Part shown: positions 52,057-61,339 of the stretch, piece by piece | Layout of the letters: the number at the start of each line of letters is the position of its first letter | Position numbering within the stretch: the first letter of the stretch is position 1 | Source of the DNA: Variovorax sp. MHTC-1 | GTDB taxonomy: Bacteria > Pseudomonadota > Gammaproteobacteria > Burkholderiales > Burkholderiaceae_C | Assembly: GCF_003984645.1 (NCBI RefSeq) | Contig: NZ_RWKI01000010.1 | Location: 114,116-178,115 of the forward strand | Direction: 5' to 3' | Length of the DNA stretch: 64,000 nt | Position numbers and translations under genes: made by a program | Notes under the pieces: generated by a model | What the model saw: only the letters and a program-made list of their open reading frames with translations | What the model was told of the DNA's origin: nothing | Databases searched by the model: none

Positions 52057-52072
52057 TGGCATGAAAGCTGCA
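52057..52072 (+). promoter_or_regulatory. Sigma-54-like -24/-12 element
   Basis: TGGCATGAAAGCTGCA has GG and GC at the sigma-54 spacing (consensus TGGCAC-N5-TTGCA, two mismatches). It points toward the permease-kinase gene. The predicted transcription start would fall at or next to the GTG start codon at 52083, which is awkward, so this may be coincidental or imply a leaderless message or later start. Confidence 0.3.
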
Positions 52073-52082
52073 CTTTGAACCC

Positions 52083-55000
52083 GTGGACTCTACCGCCGTT
52101 CCCCCGCTCCCGAGCGACGAAGCCCCGCAGCGCATCGTCAAGGTCCGGCGCGACTACAACAGCTGGGTGGCGCGCGAGACGCTGGAGGACTACGCGCTGC
52201 GCTACACGCCCCAGCGTTTTCGCCGGATGTCGGAGTGGCGCGTGGCGAACACGGCATTCGGCGGCGCGGCCTCCTTCCTGATCCTCGAAGCGGTCGGCGC
52301 CACGCTGCTGGTGCAATACGGCTTCATCAATGCCGCCTGGGCCATCCTGGTCACCGGGCTGATCATCTTCCTGGCCGGCCTGCCGATCAGCGTCTACGCG
52401 GCGCGCTACGGCGTCGACATGGACCTGCTCACGCGCGGCGCCGGCTTCGGCTACATCGGCTCCACGCTGACCTCGCTGATCTACGCCTCCTTCACCTTCA
52501 TCTTCTTCGCGCTCGAGGCGGCGGTGATGGCCTATGCGCTCGAGCTCGCTCTGGGCATTCCCGTGGTGTGGGGCTACCTGGTCTGCGCGCTGGTAGTGAT
52601 TCCGCTCGTCACGCACGGCATCTCGGCCATCAGCCGGCTGCAGGTCTGGACCCAGCCGATCTGGCTCGTGATGCTGGTGGTGCCTTTCGGCTATGTGCTG
52701 GCGCGCGATCCTGGTGCGTTCGAGGGCATCGTGCACTACAACGGCGTCAAGCCCGGCGCCATCGGTTTCGATCTGCACCTGTTCGGTGCCGCGCTCACCG
52801 TCGGCATCGCGCTGATCACGCAGATGGGCGAGCAGGCCGACTACCTGCGCTTCATGCCGGTTCGCACGGCGGCCAACCGCGGCCGCTGGTGGGCCGGCGT
52901 GCTCGTGGGCGGGCCGGGCTGGGTGGTGATGGGCGTGCTCAAGATGCTGGGCGGCGCACTGCTCGCGTACCTCGCCATCGGCCACATGGTGCCGCCCGAG
53001 CGTGCGGTCGATCCCAACCAGATGTACCTGGCGGCCTACGAGTACGTGTTCCCCCAGTACGGCTGGGCGGTGGCCGCGACGGCGCTGTTCGTGGTCATCT
53101 CGCAGCTCAAGATCAACGTCACCAACGCCTATGCAGGCTCGCTCGCCTGGAGCAACTTCTTTTCGCGCGTCACGCACAGCCATCCCGGCCGCGTGGTGTG
53201 GGTGGTGTTCAACGCGCTGATCGCCTTCATGCTGATGGAGATGAACGTGTTCGAGGCGCTGGGCGACGTGCTCGGCCTCTACGCCAACATCGCGATCGCC
53301 TGGATGATGGCGGTGGTGGCGGACCTCGTCGTCAACAAGCCGCTGGGCCTGTCGCCCCCGGGCATCGAGTTCAAGCGCGCGCACCTGTGGGACATCAATC
53401 CCGTAGGCGTGGGCGCCATGGCGCTGGCCTCCGCCCTGTCGATCACGGCGCACCTCGGCGTGTTCGGCCCGATGGCGCAGGCCTTCTCGGCGCTGATCGC
53501 GCTGGGCACAGCCTTCGTCGCGGCGCCGCTGATCGCCTGGGCCACGCGCGGCAAGTACTACATCGCGCGGGTGTCCGACGACTGCGGCGCGGCGCCTTTC
53601 GCGCCGGCCTCCGGCCGCTCGGCCGTGCGCTGGGCACGCGTCGAATCGGAGGCCGGCAGCTATCGGCGCTTGAGCACGCAGCGCTGCGTGATCTGCGAGC
53701 GCGAGTACGAAGGCCCGGACATGGCGCACTGCCCCGCCTACCAGGGCGCGATCTGCTCGCTGTGCTGCACGCTCGATGCGCGCTGCGGCGATCTCTGCAA
53801 GCCTCAGGCGAGCCTTTCGGCGCAGTGGTCGGGCACGCTGCGCTGGCTGCTGCCGCGCCGCGTCTGGCCCTACCTCGACACCGGGCTCGGCCACTTCCTG
53901 CTCTTGATGCTGATCGTGGTGCCGCTCCTGGCCGCGGTCTTCGGCGTGCTCTATCAGCAGGAACTGCGCGGCCCGGGCGCGGGCGCGCTGGCCGAGGCCG
54001 CGCAGCCGGCGTCCCTGCGCTCGGGTTTTCTCAAGGCCTACATGGCGCTGCTCTTGATCGCCGGCATCGTCGCCTGGTGGCTGGTGCTCGCGCACCAGAG
54101 CCGCAAGGTGGCGCAGGAGGAATCGAACCGCCAGACCCACCTGCTGGTGCGCGAGATCGAGCTGCACCGCGAGACCGACCGCGCCTTGCAGGCCGCCAAG
54201 CAGACGGCCGAGCAGGCCCGCGAGCAGGCCGACCAGGCGAACCAGGCCAAGAGCCGCTACATCAGCGCCATCAGCCACGAGCTGCGCACGCCGCTCAACA
54301 GCATCCTGGGCTATGCGCAGCTGATGGGCGAGGATGCGGCCGTGCCGCCGCACCGGCAGCAGGCGGTGGCGGTCATCAAGCGCGGCGGCGAGCACCTGCT
54401 GTCGCTGATCGAAGGCACGCTCGACATCGCGCACATCGAGGCCGGCAAGCTGACGCTTCAGGCCAAGCCGATGCAGTTCGCCGAGCTCATGAGCGAGCTG
54501 GCCGACATGTTCGCGCTGCAGGCGGCCGAGAAGGGCCTGGCCTTCCGTTTCGAGCCCGCTGGCGAACTGCCCGAGCTGGTGCGCGCCGACGAGCGGCGCG
54601 TGCGGCAGATCCTCATCAACCTGCTGGGCAATGCGATCAAGTTCACTGCCAGCGGACAGGTCACGCTGCGCCTGCGCTATGCGCGCGAGTTCGCGGCCAT
54701 CGAGGTCGAGGACACCGGTCCCGGCATGTCGACCGAGGAACTGAACCGGATCTTCGAGCCCTTCGCGCGCGGCACCACCGCCGGCCCCTCGGCGCCGGGC
54801 GCAGGCCTGGGCCTCACGATCGCGAAGATGCTGATCGATCTGATGGGCGGCGAGATGCACGTGCAGAGCGCGCCCGGCGCCGGCTCGGTGTTTCGGGTGC
54901 GGCTGTTCCTGCCGCGCGTGCACGAGGCGCCGGCCACCGGCGGCCGGCGCTCGACCGTGGCCGCGCCCCGGCTGCGGCGCGGCTACGAAGGCCCGCGCCG

Positions 55001-55616
55001 GCGCCTGCTGGTGGTCGACAACGAAGAAGCCGATCGCGATCTGCTCGTGCATGTGCTCGCGCCGCTGGGCTTCGAACTGCGCACGGCGGCCAGCGGCCAC
55101 GATGCGCTGGACCTGGTCGCCACTGGCTGGCACCCCGACGCGATGTTCGTCGATCTCGCGATGCCGGGCATCGACGGCTGGGAAACCATCCGCCGCGCGC
55201 GTGCGCTCGGCCTTGCCGGGGCGGCGGTCGCGATCGTCTCGGCCAATGCCTTCGACAAGCGGCTGGACAACGACGTCGGCATCGCGCCCGATGACTTCTT
55301 CGTCAAGCCGGTGCGCCACAGCGAGCTGCTCGACTGGCTCGAGCGCCGGCTCGCGCTGCGATGGACCGACAACGCCGTCGTGCCGCCGCCGGCGCCTGCG
55401 CCGACAGCGGCCGTGCCGCCCGATGCGGCCAGCTTGCGCGCACTCGAAGAGGCGGTCGGCCTCGGCTACTTTCGCGGCATCATGAACCAGCTCGATGCCA
55501 TCGACGCGGCCCAGCCCGAATGCGCGGGCTGGACCGCGGCGCAGCGCGCGCTGGCGCGGCAGTTCCAGTTCGAGGCGATCAGCCGCGCCTTGGTTGCAGC
55601 GGCGGGCACGCCATGA
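52083..55616 (+). CDS. NCS1 permease-histidine kinase-receiver fusion
   Basis: The protein has 1177 residues and a GTG start. Residues about 15-510 are a purine/cytosine/allantoin-type NCS1 transporter ('[20 protein letters not shown]', '[14 protein letters not shown]', '[15 protein letters not shown]') with roughly 12 membrane helices. A cysteine module follows (C535, C538, C550, C558, C561, C562, C568, C572), possibly metal-binding. Then come two more helices (about 603-623 and 652-671), a coiled coil, an H-box '[20 protein letters not shown]' (His732), an N-box '[14 protein letters not shown]', G-boxes 'VEDTGPGMS' and '[11 protein letters not shown]', and a receiver with Asp1024. The stop overlaps the next response regulator gene (ATGA). 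It probably senses or transports urea-, hydantoin- or nucleobase-type nitrogen compounds. The ligand is inference from the urease context. Confidence 0.9.
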   Translation: MDSTAVPPLPSDEAPQRIVKVRRDYNSWVARETLEDYALRYTPQRFRRMSEWRVANTAFGGAASFLILEAVGATLLVQYGFINAAWAILVTGLIIFLAGLPISVYAARYGVDMDLLTRGAGFGYIGSTLTSLIYASFTFIFFALEAAVMAYALELALGIPVVWGYLVCALVVIPLVTHGISAISRLQVWTQPIWLVMLVVPFGYVLARDPGAFEGIVHYNGVKPGAIGFDLHLFGAALTVGIALITQMGEQADYLRFMPVRTAANRGRWWAGVLVGGPGWVVMGVLKMLGGALLAYLAIGHMVPPERAVDPNQMYLAAYEYVFPQYGWAVAATALFVVISQLKINVTNAYAGSLAWSNFFSRVTHSHPGRVVWVVFNALIAFMLMEMNVFEALGDVLGLYANIAIAWMMAVVADLVVNKPLGLSPPGIEFKRAHLWDINPVGVGAMALASALSITAHLGVFGPMAQAFSALIALGTAFVAAPLIAWATRGKYYIARVSDDCGAAPFAPASGRSAVRWARVESEAGSYRRLSTQRCVICEREYEGPDMAHCPAYQGAICSLCCTLDARCGDLCKPQASLSAQWSGTLRWLLPRRVWPYLDTGLGHFLLLMLIVVPLLAAVFGVLYQQELRGPGAGALAEAAQPASLRSGFLKAYMALLLIAGIVAWWLVLAHQSRKVAQEESNRQTHLLVREIELHRETDRALQAAKQTAEQAREQADQANQAKSRYISAISHELRTPLNSILGYAQLMGEDAAVPPHRQQAVAVIKRGGEHLLSLIEGTLDIAHIEAGKLTLQAKPMQFAELMSELADMFALQAAEKGLAFRFEPAGELPELVRADERRVRQILINLLGNAIKFTASGQVTLRLRYAREFAAIEVEDTGPGMSTEELNRIFEPFARGTTAGPSAPGAGLGLTIAKMLIDLMGGEMHVQSAPGAGSVFRVRLFLPRVHEAPATGGRRSTVAAPRLRRGYEGPRRRLLVVDNEEADRDLLVHVLAPLGFELRTAASGHDALDLVATGWHPDAMFVDLAMPGIDGWETIRRARALGLAGAAVAIVSANAFDKRLDNDVGIAPDDFFVKPVRHSELLDWLERRLALRWTDNAVVPPPAPAPTAAVPPDAASLRALEEAVGLGYFRGIMNQLDAIDAAQPECAGWTAAQRALARQFQFEAISRALVAAAGTP

Positions 55617-56626
55617 GCAGCGAACTCACGCCACCCCTCGTTCACAGCCTGCGCGAGCACGCCGGCACCGGCGATCTCGTGCTGATCGTCGACGACGTGC
55701 CCGACAACCTCGCCGTGCTGCACGATGCGCTCGACGAATCGGGTTACGCCGTACTGGTCGCGACCAGCGGCGAGCAGGCCCTGCAGCGCGCAGCCCAGGC
55801 GCGCCCCGACATCGTGCTGCTCGACGCGATGATGCCGGGCATCGACGGCTTCGAGGTCGCGCGCCGCCTCAAGGCCGATGCGGCGACCGCCCATATCCCG
55901 ATCGTCTTCATGACCGGCCTCACCGAGACCGAGCACCTGGTCGCCGCGCTGGAGGCCGGCGGTGTCGACTACGTCACCAAGCCGATCAAGCCCAAGGAAG
56001 TGCTGGCGCGCATGAACGTGCACCTGCAGGGCGCGCGTACCGCGCGGCAGGCGGCGCAGCAGGCCGGCCAGGCGCGCAATGCACTGGACGCCTTCGGCTA
56101 CGCGAGCTTCACCGTTCGCATGCCCGAGGGCCGGCTCATCTGGCAGACCGCGCTGGCGCGCGACCTGCTGCAGCGCTACTGCGCCACGGCCGCGCCGGCC
56201 ACGCCGCCGGTGGTGCTCGAATGGCTGCGCCAGCACCTGCCCGATGCGCAGCAGCGCCAGGTCGAGCCGCCCGTGCTCACCATCGCGCAGGGCGCCGCCA
56301 ACCTCAGCCTGCGCCTGCACCAGCAGACCGGCCACGACGAGGACGGCGACGACTGGCTGATCATCATGCGCGAGGACTCCGGCACCTCGGTGATCGAGGC
56401 CATGAGCCTTTGCCTGAAGCTCACCGCACGCGAGGCCGAGGTGCTGTACTGGGTGGTCAAGGGCAAGACCAACAAGGACATCGGCGAGATCCTCGGCGCG
56501 AGCCCGGCCACCGCCAAGAAGCACCTGGAGCGGGTGTACGTGAAGCTGGGCGTCGAGACCCGCACCGCGGCCGCCGGCGTGGCGATGAAGCGCATTCGCG
56601 AGCTGCAGCCGCAGTTCGAAATATGA
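55613..56626 (+). CDS. Response regulator, receiver plus LuxR-type HTH
   Basis: The protein has 337 residues. The N-terminal receiver has the acidic pair in '[11 protein letters not shown]', phospho-Asp71 in '[20 protein letters not shown]', Thr in '[13 protein letters not shown]' and Lys in '[10 protein letters not shown]'. A middle region of about 130 residues ('[20 protein letters not shown]') resembles a degenerate PAS-like sensor. The C-terminal HTH '[20 protein letters not shown]' and '[19 protein letters not shown]' is LuxR/NarL type. The ATG overlaps the kinase stop, so it is the obvious partner of the permease-kinase, with a phosphorelay through the kinase's own receiver as an option. 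Likely targets are urease or nitrogen genes, by context only. Confidence 0.9.
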   Translation: MSSELTPPLVHSLREHAGTGDLVLIVDDVPDNLAVLHDALDESGYAVLVATSGEQALQRAAQARPDIVLLDAMMPGIDGFEVARRLKADAATAHIPIVFMTGLTETEHLVAALEAGGVDYVTKPIKPKEVLARMNVHLQGARTARQAAQQAGQARNALDAFGYASFTVRMPEGRLIWQTALARDLLQRYCATAAPATPPVVLEWLRQHLPDAQQRQVEPPVLTIAQGAANLSLRLHQQTGHDEDGDDWLIIMREDSGTSVIEAMSLCLKLTAREAEVLYWVVKGKTNKDIGEILGASPATAKKHLERVYVKLGVETRTAAAGVAMKRIRELQPQFEI

Positions 56627-56770
56627 AGGACATCGACCGCCTGCGGCGTCGGGGCCGGTCGAGCTGGTCCTCGACATCTACCGCATCACGGTGGCGGGAG
56701 CGGCTGCACACGGGGCCCGAGGGCGTGCGCAGCGTCGCGATCGGGCTGCATCACGAGGTTCTGCGCTGAA
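56624..56770 (+). CDS. Short ORF after the response regulator, possibly a relic
   Basis: A 48-codon frame overlaps the response-regulator stop (ATGA). Its C-terminal half, 'ERLHTGPEGVRSVAIGLHHE', looks protein-like, while the neighbouring frame at about 56652-56690 reads 'VELVLDIYRITVAG'. Together these suggest a small gene disrupted by a frameshift, but I recognise no family. It may equally be noise. Confidence 0.2.
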
Positions 56771-56774
56771 GCGT

Positions 56775-56810
56775 GGCTATACTGCGCAGGAAGGATGCTG
56801 CAGTATAACC
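56775..56810. promoter_or_regulatory. Operator-like inverted repeat at the nucleotidyltransferase start
   Basis: GGCTATACTGC (56775-56785) and GCAGTATAACC (56800-56810) are reverse complements at 10 of 11 positions, with 14 nt between, and the right arm touches the ATG. The left arm contains a TATACT that could be a -10 box. A protein bound here would block initiation or the ribosome; in mRNA it would form a stem over the start site. Confidence 0.55.
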
Positions 56811-57935
56811 ATGGCCACCGTCTCCGAACCCTCGCTCTTCGAGGATCTGTCGCTCTCGGCGCAGACCAACTTCGCCGAACTGGTCGAGCAGGCGCAGGCG
56901 CGCATGCTCGATCGCTCGATCGCAGATCTGAGCGGTTCCTTCAACAAGAAGGAGGTCAAGGGCGTCATCTATTGGTATTGGCAGTTCCGCGATCTGGCCG
57001 GCAGGAACCACCAGGTCTATCTCGGGCCCGACGATGAGCGCCTGCGTGAGCTCATCGCGCTGCGCTCCCAAGGCAAGTCGCATGGCCACGATGGCCTGGC
57101 CAGGCTCGCCAGCGCATGCACTTCGCTTGGCTGCCTGAACGTGACGCCCCAGCACTTCAAGGTGATCAACAGGCTCGCGGAGCACGGATTCTTCAACGCC
57201 GGCGGCGTGCTGATCGGCACACATGCGTTCATCGCGATGGGGAACATGCTTGGCGTGCGGTGGACGGGCGGCTGGAAGACGAACGACATCGACTTCGCGC
57301 ACGCGGGCAAGAATGTGTCACTTGCCTTGCCGACGAACGCCGAGTCCGACGTGCATGACGCGATCACTTCGCTTCAGATGGGCTTGCTTCCGGTGAAGTC
57401 GATCGCGAGCGGGGCCGGCGCCACCTACCTGAACTCCAAGGGTGGCGAAATGCGGATCGATCTGCTGACGACCACCGGCAGGAGCGATGCGGTCTACCGG
57501 CACGAGCCGCTCAAGGTGAATCTCCAGCCTCTGAAGTTCATGGAGTTCTCCCTGGAGAAGATCGCCCAGACAGCCGTGATCTCGGGTGAACACGCGCTGA
57601 TGGTGAACATACCGTCGCCCGTGCGCTACGCGCTGCACAAACTGGTCGTCATGGCCGAGCGCGAAGAGGCGTTCCGCACCAAGATCCAGAAGGATGCGGG
57701 GCAGGTCGCCGCCATTGTTTCGTATGCGCTGGAGCGCTCCCCGTACGCGCTCGACGAGGCAGCCGAGGACATCATGGGCCGAGGCAAAGGCTGGCGCAGC
57801 CGCATTGCCGAAGGCACGCGTCTGCTGGCGCGGCATCATCCATCGGTCGCGGGGCAGCTGACGATGGTGCTGGAGCTTGCCGGCGCCAGTCGGCCCCGCG
57901 CGCCGCGGCGTCAACTGCCGACCAAGGCGCAGTAG
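56811..57935 (+). CDS. GSU2403-family nucleotidyltransferase-fold protein
   Basis: The protein has 374 residues. The N-terminal segment 'GSFNKKEVKGVIYWYWQFRD' plus 'NHQVYLGPDDERLRELI' is the characteristic opening of GSU2403-type proteins. The nucleotidyltransferase core follows: 'FNAGGVLIGTHAFIAMGNML' and the acidic pair in 'KTNDIDFA' (Asp159, Asp161). 'RIDLLTTTG' supplies a third acidic strand. Function is not established. The fold recalls AbiEii and MNT-type nucleotidyltransferases of toxin-antitoxin and defence systems, but no partner is adjacent. A strong inverted repeat abuts the start codon. The 3' end overlaps the convergent hypothetical gene by 25 nt. Confidence 0.8.
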   Translation: MATVSEPSLFEDLSLSAQTNFAELVEQAQARMLDRSIADLSGSFNKKEVKGVIYWYWQFRDLAGRNHQVYLGPDDERLRELIALRSQGKSHGHDGLARLASACTSLGCLNVTPQHFKVINRLAEHGFFNAGGVLIGTHAFIAMGNMLGVRWTGGWKTNDIDFAHAGKNVSLALPTNAESDVHDAITSLQMGLLPVKSIASGAGATYLNSKGGEMRIDLLTTTGRSDAVYRHEPLKVNLQPLKFMEFSLEKIAQTAVISGEHALMVNIPSPVRYALHKLVVMAEREEAFRTKIQKDAGQVAAIVSYALERSPYALDEAAEDIMGRGKGWRSRIAEGTRLLARHHPSVAGQLTMVLELAGASRPRAPRRQLPTKAQ

Positions 57936-58516
57936 GCGCGCCGCGTCGCCGGCGCCACCGCATCGAGCACCTGCGCATAGGAGGTCTTGTGGCGCGCCAG
58001 CAGGCGTGCCGATGCGACGGCCTTCGAGCGGCAGAACCAGTGGCAGGTGTGCTGCATGAGAAAGAGTTCGGCCGACAGGGTGAAGGCCTTGCTCTTGGGC
58101 GTGCGCTGAGCGCCGTTCGCCGCCGCATCGGCGATGCCGCGCGCATGGATCGCCAGTGCCTCGCGCATGTCGAAGCTGCTGCCGGGAAACAGCGTCTGCG
58201 CGAAGGGCAGCGCGATCGGGAACTTGCTCACGCGCGCATCCGCCGCGCCGACCTTCGAGAACTCGGCGGCAAAGCGCGTGAACTGGCTGGCCAGCGTCTG
58301 CTCGCTGGTGGCCAGCAGGCTCCAGATCTGTTCGCGGCGCTCGGGGTCGTTTTCGCCGAGGCAGCGCAGGTAGCCCTCGGTCAGGTTCTCCATCAGGTGC
58401 TCGATCTGGTAGTTGCCGAGGTGGCTGGCCAGGAGGGTGACGCGCCGCTTCTGCTCGCGGGACTTGATCAAGTAGGCGCCGAAGAGGATCAGGGCCGTCA
58501 GGGTGAGAATTTCCAT
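57911..58516 (-). CDS. Hypothetical protein with one N-terminal membrane helix
   Basis: The protein has 201 residues. 'MEILTLTALILFGAYLI' is a membrane anchor, followed by a basic stop-transfer stretch (KSREQKRRV) and an all-alpha cytoplasmic domain: 'LGNYQIEHLMENLTEGYLRC', 'RREQIWSLLATSEQTLASQF', 'FLMQHTCHWFCRSKAVAS'. I recognise no domain. The same-strand recJ gene starts well upstream and ends 31 nt before it, so it may belong to the rpfE-recJ transcript. It overlaps the convergent nucleotidyltransferase gene. An upstream in-frame start at 58624 would bury the membrane segment and is unlikely. Confidence 0.65.
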   Translation of the reverse strand: MEILTLTALILFGAYLIKSREQKRRVTLLASHLGNYQIEHLMENLTEGYLRCLGENDPERREQIWSLLATSEQTLASQFTRFAAEFSKVGAADARVSKFPIALPFAQTLFPGSSFDMREALAIHARGIADAAANGAQRTPKSKAFTLSAELFLMQHTCHWFCRSKAVASARLLARHKTSYAQVLDAVAPATRRAYCALVGS

Positions 58517-58547
58517 CGCCCGATTCTCAACGCTCGGCTTGCATTCC

Positions 58548-60257
58548 TCAGCCTTCGGCGCCTTCCACCAGGAGGCGCACGCGCCGCACCCCCTGCCACT
58601 CATCGGCATCGAGCCGGAAGGCAATCACCACGCGCGGCGGCAGCGGCTCGGTGCGGCCGAACCAGATGCCGTCCACCGGCTTGCCCTGATGCTTGAGCTT
58701 GAGCGCCAGGTGTTTCTCGCCCACCAGCCGCTGCGAGATGACCTCGACCTCTTCGCTGAAGGTGGGCGGCGCGAAGCCTTGTCCCCACACTTCGCGGTGC
58801 AAGGTGTCGACCAGATCGACGCGCAGGTATTCGGGCGACAGGGGCCCGTCGGTGTCGAGCCGCCGCGTCAGCGACGCGGCATCGAGCCATTCCATCGCCA
58901 CCTGCGCCAACGCGCGCTCGAAGGTCTCGAAGTGCGCTTCGGCCACGGTGCAGCCCGCCGCCATCGCATGGCCGCCGAAGCGCAGCAGCACGCCCGGATG
59001 GCGCTTGGCCACCAGGTCCAGGGCATCGCGCAGATGGAAGCCCGGGATCGAACGACCCGAACCCTTGAGCTCGTGCGACTTGCCATCGGCGGCGCTGGCC
59101 GCGAAGACGAAGGCGGGCCGGTGGAAGCGGTCCTTGAGCCGCGAGGCGACGATGCCGACCACGCCTTCATGGAAGTCCGCGCCGAACACGCTGATGGCAG
59201 CGGGCGGCGCCTGGCTTTCGTCGAGCAGCGTCTCGGCCAGCATCAGCGCCTGTTCGCGCATGCCGCCCTCGATGTCGCGCCGCTCGCGGTTGATGCCGTC
59301 GAGCAGGCGCGCCAGCTCGTCGGCGCGTGCCGCGTCCTCGGTCAGCAGGCACTCGATGCCGAGCGTCATGTCGGCCAGGCGTCCTGCGGCGTTGATGCGC
59401 GGGCCGAGCGCGAAGCCGAAATCGAAAGTGGTGGCCGCTGCCGCGTTGCGCCCGGCGGCCTTGAAGAGCGCCGCCACGCCGGCCGGCATGGACCCGGCGC
59501 GAATGCGGCGCAGGCCCTGCGCGACCAGGCGGCGGTTGTTGGCGTCGAGCTTCACGACGTCGGCCACGGTCCCCAGTGCGACCAGCGGAAGCAGCGCGTC
59601 CAGCTTAGGTTGAGTCGCCACGTCGAATACGCCGCGCGCACGCAGCTCGGAGCGCAAGGCCAGCAGCACATAGAACATGACGCCGACGCCCGCGATGCTC
59701 TTGCTCTCGAATTCGCAGCCGGGCTGGTTGGGGTTCACCATCACGTCGGCCGCGGGCAGCGCCGGGCCGGGCAGGTGGTGGTCGGTCACCAGCACCGCGA
59801 GGCCGCGCGCCTTGGCGGCGGCCACGCCCTCGACGCTGGCGATGCCGTTGTCGACCGTGATCAGCACGTCGGCGCCGCTCGCGGCCACGCGCTCGGCGAT
59901 CGGCGGCGTGAGGCCGTACCCGTCGATCACGCGATCGGGCACCAGGTAGCTCACCTGCTTCGCGCCGAGCAGGCGCAGGCCGCGCACGGCCACCGCGCAG
60001 GCCGTGGCGCCGTCGCAGTCGTAGTCGGCCACGATGCACAGGCGCTTGTCGTCGCGGATCGCATCGGCCAGGAGCACCGCGGCTTCGCGCGTGCCGCGCA
60101 GGGTGCCGGGTGCGAGCAGGCGCACGAGGCCGTCGTCGAGCTCGTCCTTGGCCTGGACGCCGCGCGCGGCGTAGAGCCGCGCCAGCAGGGGATGCACGCC
60201 GGCCTGTTCGAGCGCCCAGGCGCTGCGCGGCGGGATGTCGCGGGCGACGATCTTCAT
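58548..60257 (-). CDS. recJ: Single-stranded-DNA exonuclease RecJ
   Basis: The protein has 569 residues, the typical size. DHH phosphoesterase motifs are 'LCIVADYDCDGATACAVAV' (motif I), 'VLITVDNGIAS' (II), 'LVTDHHLPGP' (III) and 'LVALGTVADVV' (IV). The DHHA1 motif is 'LLRFGGHAMAAGC'. It degrades ssDNA 5'-3' in RecF recombination, mismatch repair and base excision repair. ATG 60257 shares a base with the rpfE stop (TAATG), so translation is coupled. Confidence 0.96.
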   Translation of the reverse strand: MKIVARDIPPRSAWALEQAGVHPLLARLYAARGVQAKDELDDGLVRLLAPGTLRGTREAAVLLADAIRDDKRLCIVADYDCDGATACAVAVRGLRLLGAKQVSYLVPDRVIDGYGLTPPIAERVAASGADVLITVDNGIASVEGVAAAKARGLAVLVTDHHLPGPALPAADVMVNPNQPGCEFESKSIAGVGVMFYVLLALRSELRARGVFDVATQPKLDALLPLVALGTVADVVKLDANNRRLVAQGLRRIRAGSMPAGVAALFKAAGRNAAAATTFDFGFALGPRINAAGRLADMTLGIECLLTEDAARADELARLLDGINRERRDIEGGMREQALMLAETLLDESQAPPAAISVFGADFHEGVVGIVASRLKDRFHRPAFVFAASAADGKSHELKGSGRSIPGFHLRDALDLVAKRHPGVLLRFGGHAMAAGCTVAEAHFETFERALAQVAMEWLDAASLTRRLDTDGPLSPEYLRVDLVDTLHREVWGQGFAPPTFSEEVEVISQRLVGEKHLALKLKHQGKPVDGIWFGRTEPLPPRVVIAFRLDADEWQGVRRVRLLVEGAEG

Positions 60258-61219
60258 TACAGCGCCTCCAGCACGGGCGATGCGCTCTCGCGCTGGAACA
60301 AGGACTTGGCCCAGCGTGCCAGGCCGCGCTGCTGCACACCGAAGCGACGCGCGCCGCGGTCGCCGCACAGCGTGAGCGTGACGTCGGCGCCGCCGGTGCA
60401 GGCGGCCAGCAGCTCGGCGACCGGGCCTTCGTCGAGCGCGGTCCAGGCGGCGCTCCAGGCCGCGGCATCGTCGCGCAGGGCGGGCGCGCGCAGCGTATCG
60501 GCCACGGTGGGCCACGCGTCGGCATAGGAGGAGGGAAGTCGGCCGGTGCCGCTGAGCCAGAAGGAATTGATCGGCGGCACGCCGCGCGCAGCCCGCTCGT
60601 CGTTCACGCGCTCGGTGTAGAGCAGCATCTGCATCTCGTTCTGCAGCCGGCGCAGCGAGCGGGCTCCGTCGGAAAGAGGCGACCACTGCGAAATCGGGTA
60701 GCCGATCGCGCGGTCGATCGAGGCGGTGGCCAGGCCGTCGAACACTTGGCCCTGGGCCAGCCAGCGGCCCGGCGTGGCCGAGGCGTGCAGCGCGATGCCG
60801 TCTTCCTCGAAGAAGGGGCGCGCGGCCGCCAGCAGGGCCTCGGATTCGGCCGCATCGATCCGGATCGCAGCCGGGTCGCCCAGTGCCACGTCGTCTATGC
60901 CCACCTGCCAGTGGCACAGCGTGGCGATGCCCCAGCTGTCGTTCTCGCCGACGGGCGCGAGCCCGGCCTGCTTCGCTTCCAGCGCCGCCCAGGGGATCTG
61001 CCCATCGGCGGCTTCGATGCCGAGCGCCGCGGCCAGCGCGCGTTCGTGCGGCGGCGAGAGCGTGCTGTCGTCCTGCGTGTCTTCTTGCACCAGCGCCAGC
61101 CGCGACAGCAGCGCTTCGAGCTTCGGCAGGCGCAGCTTCGCCAGCGCTTCGCGGCAGGCCGGCGAGCCGCGGCCGGCATAGGGAATCAGCAGATGCGAAG
61201 AAGAGGGCAATGGCGGCAT
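60257..61219 (-). CDS. rpfE: RpfE-like protein (phosphoglycerate-mutase-related)
   Basis: The protein has 320 residues with no signal peptide. 'PSSSHLLIPYAGRGSPACRE' opens the protein; 'IATLCHWQVGIDDVAL', 'EMQMLLYTERVNDERAA' and 'INSFWLSGTGRLPS' are further recognisable stretches. Proteins of this kind are annotated as RpfE-type regulatory proteins or phosphoglycerate-mutase-like. In Xanthomonas rpfE lies beside recJ in the rpf region, and the same adjacency is seen here. Its molecular function is unknown, and the link to extracellular-enzyme regulation is from Xanthomonas. ATG 61219 was preferred to 61276 because the added residues look non-coding. Confidence 0.75.
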   Translation of the reverse strand: MPPLPSSSHLLIPYAGRGSPACREALAKLRLPKLEALLSRLALVQEDTQDDSTLSPPHERALAAALGIEAADGQIPWAALEAKQAGLAPVGENDSWGIATLCHWQVGIDDVALGDPAAIRIDAAESEALLAAARPFFEEDGIALHASATPGRWLAQGQVFDGLATASIDRAIGYPISQWSPLSDGARSLRRLQNEMQMLLYTERVNDERAARGVPPINSFWLSGTGRLPSSYADAWPTVADTLRAPALRDDAAAWSAAWTALDEGPVAELLAACTGGADVTLTLCGDRGARRFGVQQRGLARWAKSLFQRESASPVLEAL

Positions 61220-61252
61220 GGGCCTATTGTCCGGGATGCCACAATCCCAGCG

Positions 61253-61339
61253 ATGAACGACCCCCACGCTCTGCACTCCGTGTCATCGCTGCCCCGAGGG
61301 GCGCAAGCCTCCCTTGGGGCGGCCCGGCGGGAGGCCTGA
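61253..61339 (+). CDS. 28-codon leader ORF coupled to lolC, made largely of repeat DNA
   Basis: ATG 61253 opens a frame encoding 'MNDPHALHSVSSLPRGAQAS' and 8 more residues. Its stop overlaps the lolC start (TGATG at 61337-61341). About three quarters of the frame is interspersed-repeat copy C. Whether it is translated is unknown. If so, it would couple ribosome entry to lolC. Confidence 0.3.
   Translation: MNDPHALHSVSSLPRGAQASLGAARREA
61265..61338 (+). repeat. Interspersed GC-rich repeat, copy C (upstream of lolC)
   Basis: It has the block order GCACTCCGTGT, CGCTGCCCCGAGGGGC, then CCTTGGGGCGGCCCGGC, matching copies B and D. It ends at the base before the lolC start codon and therefore forms the translation-initiation region of the lolCD operon. 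Confidence 0.65.

Noticed and set aside
57935..57960. Possible tRNA or small RNA between the nucleotidyltransferase and the hypothetical gene
   Set aside because: The two genes overlap, leaving no room, and no cloverleaf could be drawn.
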